From contig CAIWHR010000396.1 in assembly GCA_903912485.1 (NCBI GenBank), forward strand, positions 1-34,376: DNA of 34,376 nt. Direction: 5' to 3'. The notes under the pieces are model-generated. The model ran no database searches. It was given only the letters and a program-made list of their open reading frames with translations, and was not told the DNA's origin. The stretch comes from an uncultured beta proteobacterium. GTDB taxonomy: Bacteria > Pseudomonadota > Gammaproteobacteria > Burkholderiales > Casimicrobiaceae. The first letter of the stretch is position 1; every line of letters begins with the position of its first letter. Both the position numbers and the translations under genes were made by a program. Positions 10,690 to 24,677 of the stretch are shown here, in pieces.

Positions 10690-11667
10690 ATGAAGCTGCT
10701 CGTCAGCCATTCCACCGACATTCACAACATATTCCATATTTTCGCGCGTGAGATCCACGCGATATGGGAATCGACGCGGGCGATCGAGAGCGCGGCAGGA
10801 CCCGATGCCGAAGTCGGCATCGTGTTGACCCATTACGAAGACACTCCCAGCAATCGATGGCGGCGCGACCTGTTGACGAGCACGTACCGGAACGTGTGGA
10901 TTCGTTATTACGCGCCCGCAGGCTCTGGTCCTGGAGTCGGAGCGGGGGCTGCCGCCAGGGTCGACCGGCGGCATATCCTCCGATACACGCAATCCCCTGC
11001 GTGGATGGTCGACCCGTGGACGTTTCGCGCGTACGAGCCGGTGCCGGCGCTGATGGAAATGGCGGCGAAGGTGAGGCAGGCTTTGGCGCTGCGGGCCGGG
11101 TCGGCTTCGACGAGCGCGACCGGCGGGACCCGAGTCGTCTTCGTGGAACGCAGGCACAGTCGCGTGGCGTACGACGCGAGGACGCGCCTGCCGTTGGCCG
11201 GCGTGCTGGAGGCGATGTTGTCGCGATGCGGCGTCCCGTTCGAGAGTGTCTGCTTCGACGAAGGCGTTTCGCTGGAAATGCAGGCGCGATGCCTGGCGAA
11301 TGCCCGCATCATGATTTCGGTGCACGGCGCAGCCAACACCAATCTGTTCCTGCTCCCCGAAGGCGCGTCCCTGTTCGAGATCAACTTCCGCAAGCACTGG
11401 TATTGCGACCCCGTATGCGCTCGCCACAGGTCGGCGCAGATCCCCTATGCCACCCGGTGTGACGGACCGCTGACCTTTCGACCGCATTTTCACAAGGCGG
11501 ACTATCACAACCTGGCACAGGTCTTCGGCGTGAAGTACAGGGAATTCGAAATCCTGGACGCCGAGCGCTTTCTCGATGCCAATCCGATCAACCTGGAGCG
11601 GCTTTACGTGGACGCCGAGCGTCTGGCTTCGTCGGTCGTAGGCGAACTGGGCCTGGGCCGGGCGTAG
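10690..11667 (+). CDS. Glycosyltransferase family 61 (DUF563)-like protein
   Basis: MKLLVSHSTDIHNIFHIFAREIHAIWESTRAIES...; FVERRHSR, RCLANARIMISVHGAANTNLFLLPEGASLFEINF resembles the GT61 signature. In-frame alternative ATG at 10681. Confidence 0.7.
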   Translation: MKLLVSHSTDIHNIFHIFAREIHAIWESTRAIESAAGPDAEVGIVLTHYEDTPSNRWRRDLLTSTYRNVWIRYYAPAGSGPGVGAGAAARVDRRHILRYTQSPAWMVDPWTFRAYEPVPALMEMAAKVRQALALRAGSASTSATGGTRVVFVERRHSRVAYDARTRLPLAGVLEAMLSRCGVPFESVCFDEGVSLEMQARCLANARIMISVHGAANTNLFLLPEGASLFEINFRKHWYCDPVCARHRSAQIPYATRCDGPLTFRPHFHKADYHNLAQVFGVKYREFEILDAERFLDANPINLERLYVDAERLASSVVGELGLGRA

Positions 11668-11763
11668 GTCGATCTGACGCGGACCGTCCCCCAGGGGGTG
11701 CGAACCCCGGCGGAGCCGGCCGCATTGCCGCGTCGGGGCTCGATGGGCAGGTTCCCGCGTCGG

Positions 11764-13482
11764 TCACCTGGGCGGCTTGCGAAGCGGGTGGGAATCGATC
11801 TCTTGCGTCCGCCGGTCGAGCTTCGCGACCATCTCGGCCAGTTTGCCCGGGTTGAACCAGTCGACGTTGGCGGGGCTGCCCATGTTGTGCAGTTCCAGCG
11901 GGTCGTCGACGAGGTCGTACAGTTCGAACTGCGACCGCTCGCCGCCCGTCGGGTCGAAGTACTCGACGACCTTCCAGTCCGCTTCGCGCAGGCAGCGCAG
12001 GTGACTGGGCTGCCCCACGATCTTCTCTCCCAGCGTCTCGTCGGTGGTGAAGTAGATCGAGTCCTGCACCGTCCGGGCGGGGTGTCCCGGGTGGGCGATC
12101 GCATCCTGGATGATCGGTGTGAGGTCCTTGCCCATGAACACGTACCGCCTGCGGTCTTGCACGCCGGCGAAGCTGGCCACGGTGGGCATCAGGTCGATGA
12201 GCGACGCCAGCGCAGCGGTGCGGACGGGGCCCGCGAACATCGTCGGGTTGGACACGACCAGCGGCACGTGGATGGTTTCCTCGTAGGCGTTGTACGCCTT
12301 CTCGCGCATTCCACCGTGGGCGAGACCCATCTCGCCGTGGTCGGAAAGCGCAAACACGACGGTCTTGTCGCGCAGGCCGGCGTTGCACTCCAGCGCGTCG
12401 AGCACGGTTCCGAAGTGCCGGTCCGACTCCCGGGTCAACCAGGCGTAGAAGTTGACGTAATCGAGCTTCGACCGCAGCGACGGCAGCGGCCCCAGTCCCT
12501 TGGCCCACATCAGCGTGGACCGTGCCTGTGCCGGCGGCTTGTGATTCCCGAACGGCGGCTCCCTCGCGGTGGAGGGAAGGTCGATGCCCTGACGGAAGCA
12601 GCGCGGCGCGTCCTTTCCGTAGTTGTTCGAGCCCTCGTAGGGCGGAATGTCGCTGTAGCTGGGCTCATCCCAGGTGCTGGGATAGCCCATCAGGTCGTGG
12701 GGGTTGGCGAAGCAGACGAAGAGCGCGAAGGGCCTGGCCGAGTTCGCGTCGGCGCTTTCGAGGAAGTGCGCGGCCTGCGCGGCGTACTCGGTGTCGTAAT
12801 CGGTGTCGCCGCCGCCGAACACGGCCGCCGCCTGATCGGTCCCGGCCTCGGGCGGAATCCATCCGTGGAAGCCGTAATGCGCGAGGTCGCGGGGGCTCTG
12901 GACCGGCAGCGTGCCGGTGGGGTCCTTGCTCAGGTGCCACTTGCCCCGGTATTGCACGTCGTAGCCCGCGTCGAGCAGCATGCGGCCCATGTTCTGGAGC
13001 CCGGGCTGGAGCGTGGTCTGCGCGGTGTTCCCCGGCGTCCCGTCGTCGTTGGGGCCGCCGTACTGGAGCACCTGCATCACCCGGTGCTGCGCCGCAAACA
13101 GCCCGGTGACCAGCGTCGCGCGGCTGGGCGTGCACATCGCCGCATTGCAGTAGTGCCGGGTGAAGGTGAGCCCGCGATCGGCGAGGCGCTTGCGGTTGGG
13201 CAGGTGCGTCTCGGCCCAGCCTTCCGGCCAGTGCTGCGGATAGCGTTCCTGGTCGGTGATCAGGAAGAGGAGATTCGGGCGATGCCAGGGCCGCGCGCGG
13301 GCTTCCGCCGACTCCGGCGCGCTCCCGTAGTCGGCGCCGCAGCGCTCCCTCGCGGTCGCGAGGGAACCGGTGGAAGCGAGCGCCGCTCCGGAGGCCAGTG
13401 CGGCGCTACCCCTTGCCACGAAGGTCCGCCGGCCGATGTCGACGCCAGCAGGCGCCGGTTTTTCGGATGGACTCTTTGCCAT
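11764..13482 (-). CDS. Sulfatase (Cys-type, formylglycine-dependent) with Tat-like signal
   Basis: From ATG 13482: MAKSPSEKPAPAGVDIGRRTFVARGSAALASGAALAS...RPNLLFLITDQERYPQHWPEGW...HYCNAAMCTPSRATLVTGL (C-x-P-x-R motif)...KWHL...FALSDHGEMGLAHG. Confidence 0.93.
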   Translation of the reverse strand: MAKSPSEKPAPAGVDIGRRTFVARGSAALASGAALASTGSLATARERCGADYGSAPESAEARARPWHRPNLLFLITDQERYPQHWPEGWAETHLPNRKRLADRGLTFTRHYCNAAMCTPSRATLVTGLFAAQHRVMQVLQYGGPNDDGTPGNTAQTTLQPGLQNMGRMLLDAGYDVQYRGKWHLSKDPTGTLPVQSPRDLAHYGFHGWIPPEAGTDQAAAVFGGGDTDYDTEYAAQAAHFLESADANSARPFALFVCFANPHDLMGYPSTWDEPSYSDIPPYEGSNNYGKDAPRCFRQGIDLPSTAREPPFGNHKPPAQARSTLMWAKGLGPLPSLRSKLDYVNFYAWLTRESDRHFGTVLDALECNAGLRDKTVVFALSDHGEMGLAHGGMREKAYNAYEETIHVPLVVSNPTMFAGPVRTAALASLIDLMPTVASFAGVQDRRRYVFMGKDLTPIIQDAIAHPGHPARTVQDSIYFTTDETLGEKIVGQPSHLRCLREADWKVVEYFDPTGGERSQFELYDLVDDPLELHNMGSPANVDWFNPGKLAEMVAKLDRRTQEIDSHPLRKPPR

Positions 13483-13834
13483 GGCATCTCTCCCCAATGG
13501 CAGACGCATACGCACGCTGCGCGCGCCTACGTCACGCGCACCCCTCTGCGTGTCGTCAGCTTCGGCCAGTCGCACCAACCTTCCCCCTATCATCGTCCCC
13601 TCAGCACTCGACGCGGTTCTTGATCTCCGTCAACGGCGCAGATGCCGCGAGCGCGCGCTGCCGGTAGCCGGCGAACGGACCGAACAGCGAGGTTTTCGCG
13701 GGGAGCACTCACGCTCCCCATCGAGAACGAATCGCATGTAGACTAGCGCCCGGATCTCAGCGCAGACCCCCGCGTTCCCCGCCACCGCGTCGCGGGCAAG
13801 GTTTTCACGCAGTCGCGGTAGGTCGGAGCGGAAC

Positions 13835-19342
<5,508 letters not shown>

Positions 19343-19345
<3 letters not shown>

Positions 19346-19509
19346 CCACCGGGCAGCGTCCGCGGATCGTCGCGATGACCGCCAACGCCATGCAGGGCGA
19401 CCGCGACATGTGCCTCGCCGCGGGCATGGACGACTATCTGACCAAGCCGATCCGCGTCGAGCGGCTGGTCGAGGCGCTGCATCTGGCGCATCAGCGCGAG
19501 GGCCACTGA
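19343..19509 (+). pseudogene. Out-of-frame C-terminal half of the kinase's final receiver domain
   Basis: In the -1 frame the sequence continues [55 protein letters not shown], exactly the missing beta4-alpha5 part of REC2. Confidence 0.9.
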
Positions 19510-19510
19510 A

Positions 19511-19858
19511 ATGCCGCAACCCGTGATCGATCCCGCCGCGTTCGCACAGCTGCAGGAGACCGCCGGCGCCGAGTTCGTGGTCGAGCTGGTGGATACCTTT
19601 CTCGTCGAGGCGCCGCTGATGCTGGCGGACCTCGAAAGCGCGCTGGCGGTGGGCGACACCGACCGCTTCCGGCGCGCCGCGCATTCGCTGAAGTCCAACG
19701 GCAACACTTTCGGCGCGCTGACGTTGGGCGCGCTGGCGCGGGAACTGGAACTGACCGGCCTCGAACCCGCGCGTCGGGCCGGCGGCGCGACGCTCGCGGC
19801 GCTGGCGCTCGAGTACGCGCGCGTGGCGGCGGCGCTGACGGAATTGCGTCATGCGTGA
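19511..19858 (+). CDS. Histidine phosphotransfer (Hpt) domain protein
   Basis: 115 aa; LVDTFLVEAPLMLADLESALAVGDTDRFRRAAHSLKSNGNTFGALTLGALARELE matches the Hpt AHSLKSxxxxxG motif. Confidence 0.93.
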   Translation: MPQPVIDPAAFAQLQETAGAEFVVELVDTFLVEAPLMLADLESALAVGDTDRFRRAAHSLKSNGNTFGALTLGALARELELTGLEPARRAGGATLAALALEYARVAAALTELRHA

Positions 19859-20894
19859 CGTCCGCCACCGCGCGGCGCGCCTGCTGGTGGTCGACGACAA
19901 CAAGGTCAACCGGCTGCTGCTCGCGCGCAACCTGGAACTGCAGGGCCACTCGGTGGCGTTGGCGGAAAACGGCCGCGTGGCGCTGGAAATGCTTCGCCGC
20001 GAGCGCTTCGACCTGCTGCTGCTGGACATGGAAATGCCCGAGATGGACGGCTTCCAGGTGCTGGAGCAGCTGGTCGGCGACCTGCAGTTGCGCGACCTCC
20101 CGGTCATCGTCACGTCGTCGCTGGAGGGCATCCACAACGTGGTGCGCTGCATCGAGCTCGGGGCCGAGGACTACCTGACCAAGCCGGTCAACCCGGTGCT
20201 GCTGAAGGCGCGCATCGGGGCGAGCCTGGAGAAGAAGTGGCTGCGCGACCAGCAGAAGGACCTGGTGCGCCGCTTTGCCACGCCCGAGGTCGCGCAGCAC
20301 CTGCAGGAATCCGGCTTCGCGCTGGGCGGCACGCGCGTGCGCGCGTCGGTGCTGTTCTCCGACATCCGCGACTTCACGCCGCTGGCCGAATCGCAGCCGC
20401 CCGAGGAGACGATCGAGCTCCTGAACACCTACTACACGCTGATGTTCGACGCCATCAGCGACCACGGCGGCATCGTCAGCATGATGATGGGCGACGGCCT
20501 GATGGCGATCTTCGGCGCGCCGGTGCCGCTGCCCGACCATTGCGCGAGCGCGGCGCGCGCGGCGCTGGAGATGGTGCAGCTGGTGGAGCTGTTCAACGTC
20601 GAACGCGCGGCCGCCGCCAAGCCGCAGATCCGGATCGGCATCGGCATCGCGTCCGGCGAGATGGTCGCCGGCTACACCGGCACCAACGACCGGGCGACCT
20701 ACACCTGCATCGGCAACACCGTCAACCGGGCGGCGCGGCTCGAAGCGCACACCAAGATCGCGTTGCGGACGATCCTGATCGACGACGACACGCGGGCGGG
20801 CCTTTCCGCGGACATCCGATCGGAGGCGCTCGGGAGCCTCGCGCTGAAGGGCATGGTCGCGCCCGTCGACGTGTTCGCGGTGGCCGGCGGCTGA
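19851..20894 (+). CDS. Response regulator with class III nucleotidyl cyclase output
   Basis: 347 aa: [18 protein letters not shown]...LLLLDMEMPEMDGF...DYLTKPVNP, then cyclase ASVLFSDIRDFTPLAE...SMMMGDGLMAIFGAP...TYTCIGNTVNRAARLEAHTK. Start overlaps hpt by 8 bp. Confidence 0.94.
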   Translation: MRDVRHRAARLLVVDDNKVNRLLLARNLELQGHSVALAENGRVALEMLRRERFDLLLLDMEMPEMDGFQVLEQLVGDLQLRDLPVIVTSSLEGIHNVVRCIELGAEDYLTKPVNPVLLKARIGASLEKKWLRDQQKDLVRRFATPEVAQHLQESGFALGGTRVRASVLFSDIRDFTPLAESQPPEETIELLNTYYTLMFDAISDHGGIVSMMMGDGLMAIFGAPVPLPDHCASAARAALEMVQLVELFNVERAAAAKPQIRIGIGIASGEMVAGYTGTNDRATYTCIGNTVNRAARLEAHTKIALRTILIDDDTRAGLSADIRSEALGSLALKGMVAPVDVFAVAGG

Positions 20895-20921
20895 AGCCCT
20901 CGCGCCGGCGCTGACCGACGC

Positions 20922-22742
20922 CTAGCTCTTGGCGCGGTCCGCCAGCGCCACCGCTTCGCGAAAGAAGCGCTCGAACTCGCGCACGACCTGCGGATCCTCG
21001 AACAGCGCGCCGCTGCGACGCCGGATTTCCTCGCTGACGGCGCGGCGGTGCACGCCGTCGGTGCCGAGGCGGACGGCACGCGCGATGTAGTCGGCGGCGT
21101 CGGCGGCGATGCCTTCGGTCATGCCCATCTTGCGATACATCGCCTGCGTGTGGCGGCCGCGCTGGAATTCCCCCGGCAGCGTCACGATCGGCACGCCGAC
21201 GGAGATCGCTTCCAGCGAGGTGTTCATGCCGTTGAAGTGCACCGTGTCGAGCATGACGTCGGCGATCGCGATCAGGTTGAGGTAGTCCTGCGGGGCCTGG
21301 CGCGGCAGGAAGACGATGCGGTCCGCGACGTCCGGCATCGCTGCCGCCCAGCGTGCGCGCATCAGGTCGGTCCAGTGCCCGATCCGGCCCTCGATCACGA
21401 CCAGCCTGCCCTGGACGTCGCGGCGCAGGATGCCGGCGATGAGTTCGTCCATGTCGGGGTGGAACTTGAACAGGTTCTGCGGGCAGATGTAGAGGTGATC
21501 GACGTCGCGCAGCCCGAAGTCGGCGCGGCGCTTGGCCGGCTGCGGCAATTGGGGGCGATCGTAGTAGGCCAGCGTGCCCAGATCGCGGAGCAGGAACAGC
21601 CGCTCGCTGTAGTGCGCGGCCGCCCCCGGCAGCTCGTAGAGGTCGTTCGAGACGAAGTAGTCCATCGTCGGAATGCCGGTGGTGTCGGGGTGCCCGTACG
21701 ACACGCACTGCACCGGCGCGAGACGCGAAAAGGCGAGGAAGTAGGTGAACGGCTCCATGCCGATGTCCTGGTAGAACAGCACGTCGAGCTTCAGGTCGCC
21801 GATCAGGCGCCTCGCCTGTGCCAGGTCCTGCGGGACCACCAGACTGTGCTCGGCGCGTTCGCGGATGAAGCGCGAGTACGCGTCGTCGACGACCGGCGCG
21901 ACGAAGATCGCGGTGACCTCGAAATCGGCGCGCGCGAGCTGGGCGAACAGGCCGCGGCTGGTGCGCCCGATGCTGTGCTCGCAGAAGAACTTCGACAGCA
22001 GGCCGACGCGGATCCGCGCGCCCGCCGGCCGCGGCTGTCCGCAGTGCGGCGCGACGTGATCGAGCGCCGGGCAGACGCGGCGATAGAGCGTCGCGTACCT
22101 GACCTGCAGCGCGCGATCGTCGGCGCCGTGAAACGCGAGGTAGAAGTTCGACCACAGCGCCGCCTGCATCGGGTCGTCGACGTGGAGCGTCGGGTCCGCG
22201 AGCAGCGCGTCGAGCTCGGCCTCGAGGCGGGCGCGTTCGGCGGTGAGCGCCTCGCGCGATCGCATCAGCGGCGACACCAGCGTCGCGAGCCGGATCCGCG
22301 TGCCGGCGCCGGGTGCCAGCCGGTACGCGCGCCGGTAGCAGTCGGCCGCGGCGTCGATGTCGCCCAGCGCCTGCCGGGCGATGCCGAGGCGTTCCCAGCC
22401 GACGCTGTCGTGCGGGCGCAGGTCGCAGGCAAGCTGGTATTGCTCCGCCGCCTGCCCGATGCGCCCCTGGTCCTGCAGGGCGCCGGCGTACTGATCGCGG
22501 CACTCCGGCGCGTCCGGTGCGAGTTCGACCGCGCGCGCCAGCATCCGGATCGCGGCATCGACCATGCCGACCTGTCGCGCCAGCGTGCCGAGGCCCAGCC
22601 AGGCTGCGGGCAGCGCCGGCGCCACGGCCAGCGTCTCCTGGTACAGCGCCTTGGCTTCGGCGAGGCGGTTCGCACGGTGCATCGCCTGCGCCTGCTGCAG
22701 CAGCGCATCGCTCCCGGCCGTCCTGCGCTTCTTCTCCCCCAC
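20922..22742 (-). CDS. TPR protein with GT41 (SPINDLY / O-GlcNAc transferase-like) glycosyltransferase domain
   Basis: 606 aa; N-terminal TPRs, then IRVGLLSKFFCEHSIGRTSRGLFAQL...VQCVSYGHPDTTGIPTMDYFVSND...YICPQNLFKFHPDMDELIAGIL...DVMLDTVHFNGMNTSLEAISVGVPIVTLPGEFQRGRHT. Confidence 0.9.
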   Translation of the reverse strand: MGEKKRRTAGSDALLQQAQAMHRANRLAEAKALYQETLAVAPALPAAWLGLGTLARQVGMVDAAIRMLARAVELAPDAPECRDQYAGALQDQGRIGQAAEQYQLACDLRPHDSVGWERLGIARQALGDIDAAADCYRRAYRLAPGAGTRIRLATLVSPLMRSREALTAERARLEAELDALLADPTLHVDDPMQAALWSNFYLAFHGADDRALQVRYATLYRRVCPALDHVAPHCGQPRPAGARIRVGLLSKFFCEHSIGRTSRGLFAQLARADFEVTAIFVAPVVDDAYSRFIRERAEHSLVVPQDLAQARRLIGDLKLDVLFYQDIGMEPFTYFLAFSRLAPVQCVSYGHPDTTGIPTMDYFVSNDLYELPGAAAHYSERLFLLRDLGTLAYYDRPQLPQPAKRRADFGLRDVDHLYICPQNLFKFHPDMDELIAGILRRDVQGRLVVIEGRIGHWTDLMRARWAAAMPDVADRIVFLPRQAPQDYLNLIAIADVMLDTVHFNGMNTSLEAISVGVPIVTLPGEFQRGRHTQAMYRKMGMTEGIAADAADYIARAVRLGTDGVHRRAVSEEIRRRSGALFEDPQVVREFERFFREAVALADRAKS

Positions 22743-22822
22743 GCTGGCCTCCCTGCGCTACGCCTGCCGGCGCCACCCGAGAACGCCGGCGGCCGCGGCC
22801 GCCGGGCGCCGGCGGCGGACGT

Positions 22823-23575
22823 TCAGGTCCACCGGATGAAGTGATGCCGAATCTGCGGCAGCGGCCGGCCGTCCTCGGCAGAGGCGCCGGATCGCGTCTC
22901 GACCGTCTCGAACCGGAGGCTCGACAGGCCGTCGGCGAGATGCCGGTCGGCCGGGCCCGTGGCCTTTTCCTCGAACAGCGCCGCGGTGGCGCGGGCTTCG
23001 TCGGTCAGGCCGCCGTCGGTCCGGAAGCCGCGATGCTCGTGCGGCAGCGGCTGGTAGGTTCCGTCGCGATGGTCGATCGCAAGCCCCGCGCGCAGGCACC
23101 GCCGGTGCAGGTCGGTGTCCTCGAAGCCCCATCCCCAGTAGTCGTTGCTGAATCCGTTCACGCGCTCGAAGTCGGCGCAGTTGAACGCCGTCACCGCACC
23201 GAAAAACTGGTCGTAATTCTCCCGCAGCGCGAGGCCGTACCAGATCAGGCGGGTCGGGCGCCGGACGTACGAGTAGTCGGCCCAGATCGGCAGGTAGTCG
23301 ACGTCGTGGAAGGCGACGTAATCCGCGTCCGGACGCGCCAGCCGGAAGCCGGCGTTGTTGAGCCGCCCGCGGTTGAAGCGCTCGGTGCCGAGCTGCTCGA
23401 CGACGTGAATCGTGTAGCGGAGGTGGCGGTCGAGCTTGTCGCGCCTGAAATAGGCCTCCATGTGCGGCAGGAAGCGCGCGAGATGCGCGGCGCGATCGCG
23501 GTACGGGACGATGATCGCAAGCGACTTGCTGTAGGCGGCCGGCTGGTAGGGCCAGTCGGTGAGCGGGGCATCCAC
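22823..23575 (-). CDS. GT7 family (beta-1,4-galactosyltransferase-like) glycosyltransferase, proposed GTG start
   Basis: SLAIIVPYRDRAAHLARFLPHMEAYF...YTIHVVEQLGTERFNRGRLNNAGFRLARPDADYVAFHDVDYLPIWADYSY...YDQFFGAVTAFNCADFERVNGFSNDYWGWGFEDTDLHRRCLRAGL carries beta4GalT hallmarks (VVEQ, FNR, HDVD, NGFSNxYWGWGxED). Confidence 0.9.
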   Translation of the reverse strand: MDAPLTDWPYQPAAYSKSLAIIVPYRDRAAHLARFLPHMEAYFRRDKLDRHLRYTIHVVEQLGTERFNRGRLNNAGFRLARPDADYVAFHDVDYLPIWADYSYVRRPTRLIWYGLALRENYDQFFGAVTAFNCADFERVNGFSNDYWGWGFEDTDLHRRCLRAGLAIDHRDGTYQPLPHEHRGFRTDGGLTDEARATAALFEEKATGPADRHLADGLSSLRFETVETRSGASAEDGRPLPQIRHHFIRWT

Positions 23576-23581
23576 CGCGCA

Positions 23582-23611
23582 ATTATAGTCGGCGAACGGG
23601 CAGCGTTCGCC
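23582..23611 (-). promoter_or_regulatory. Candidate promoter/operator of the GT7 gene (TATAAT plus GGCGAAC-N7-GTTCGCC)
   Basis: Minus-strand TATAAT at 23582-23587, 6 nt before the proposed GTG; perfect 7-bp inverted repeat 23591-23597 / 23605-23611 directly upstream. Confidence 0.5.
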
Positions 23612-23702
23612 GCCGCCGCCGGCCGCCGCGATGCGCGCGTCGTGATCCCCCGCGCGAATTCGCACAGGACTGCCCGGCAGCGCACTAGAATGGCAGCCTG
23701 TG

Positions 23703-24620
23703 ATGAGTACGCTGCGATCTCCCGGGCACGTCCCGCTCTCCGCGGTGCTTCTGGTCGTCAGCGCGGTCGCCTGTTTCGCGACGTCCGACGCCATCGTCAA
23801 GTTTCTGACGCAGCGCTATCCGGTGCCGCTGCTGGTGTTCACGCGCTTCGGGCTGCAGGCGCTGGCAACGTTCGTCTGGCTCGCGCCGACGTTGCGCTGG
23901 GGCCTGTGGCGGACGCCGCAGCGGGGACTGCAGATACTCCGCGGCACGGTGCTGTTGGGGTCGTCGCTGTGCTTCGTCAACGCGCTGCACTGGCTGCCGC
24001 TGGCCGACGCGACGGCGATCAATTTCACGACGCCGATCCTGGTCGTCCTGCTGTCGGTCGGGCTGCTGAAGGAGCGGATGACGCGATCGCGCTGGGCGTT
24101 CGTCGCCGTCGGCTTCGCGGGCATGCTGCTGATCGTGCGGCCGGGAGCGTCGATCCTGCACGGCGCCGCGCTGCTCGCCCTGGGTTCGGCCGGCTTCTAT
24201 GCGGCCTTCCAGATCCTGACGCGCAAGCTGCGTGCCGCCGATCCCCGCGTGACGCTGTTCTACTCGGGGCTCTGCGGCACCGTGCTGATGACGCTGCTGC
24301 TGCCGTTTCTCGATTACCGCGCGGACATGCCGTGGGCGCATGTCGCGCTGGTGGTGACGTTCGGTGCGGTGGCGACGTTCGGCCATTTCCTGTTCATCCT
24401 CGCGTTCCGTCACGCGCCGGCGTCGGCGCTGACGCCGTTCACGTACGTTCAGCTCATGTGGGCGGTGGTGCTGGGCTGGCTCGTCTATGGATACTTTCCG
24501 GACGGCTACTCACTGACCGGCATCGCGGTCATCGCCGCCAGCGGCCTGCTGCTCGCGTGGCACGAGCGTCGGCGCGGGCAGGGCGCGGTCGCCACCGGCG
24601 AGCCGCCGGCAGTGGACTGA
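23703..24620 (+). CDS. EamA/DMT family transporter
   Basis: 305 aa, about 10 hydrophobic helices; MSTLRSPGHVPLSAVLLVVSAVACFATSDAIVKFLTQRYPVPLLVFTRFG...ALHWLPLADATAINFTTPILVVLLSVGLLKERM typical of EamA. Confidence 0.93.
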   Translation: MSTLRSPGHVPLSAVLLVVSAVACFATSDAIVKFLTQRYPVPLLVFTRFGLQALATFVWLAPTLRWGLWRTPQRGLQILRGTVLLGSSLCFVNALHWLPLADATAINFTTPILVVLLSVGLLKERMTRSRWAFVAVGFAGMLLIVRPGASILHGAALLALGSAGFYAAFQILTRKLRAADPRVTLFYSGLCGTVLMTLLLPFLDYRADMPWAHVALVVTFGAVATFGHFLFILAFRHAPASALTPFTYVQLMWAVVLGWLVYGYFPDGYSLTGIAVIAASGLLLAWHERRRGQGAVATGEPPAVD

Positions 24621-24677
24621 GCCGCCGCGCTACAATCGGATCGTCATTTCCTTCGCATGCACAAGGGGAACACCGCA

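Noticed and set aside
11668-11763. GC-rich palindromic stretches (CCCCCAGGGGG, GGGGTGCGAACCCC) between convergent GT61 and sulfatase genes
   Set aside because: Could be a bidirectional terminator, but no T/A tract supports it and such palindromes are common at this GC content.
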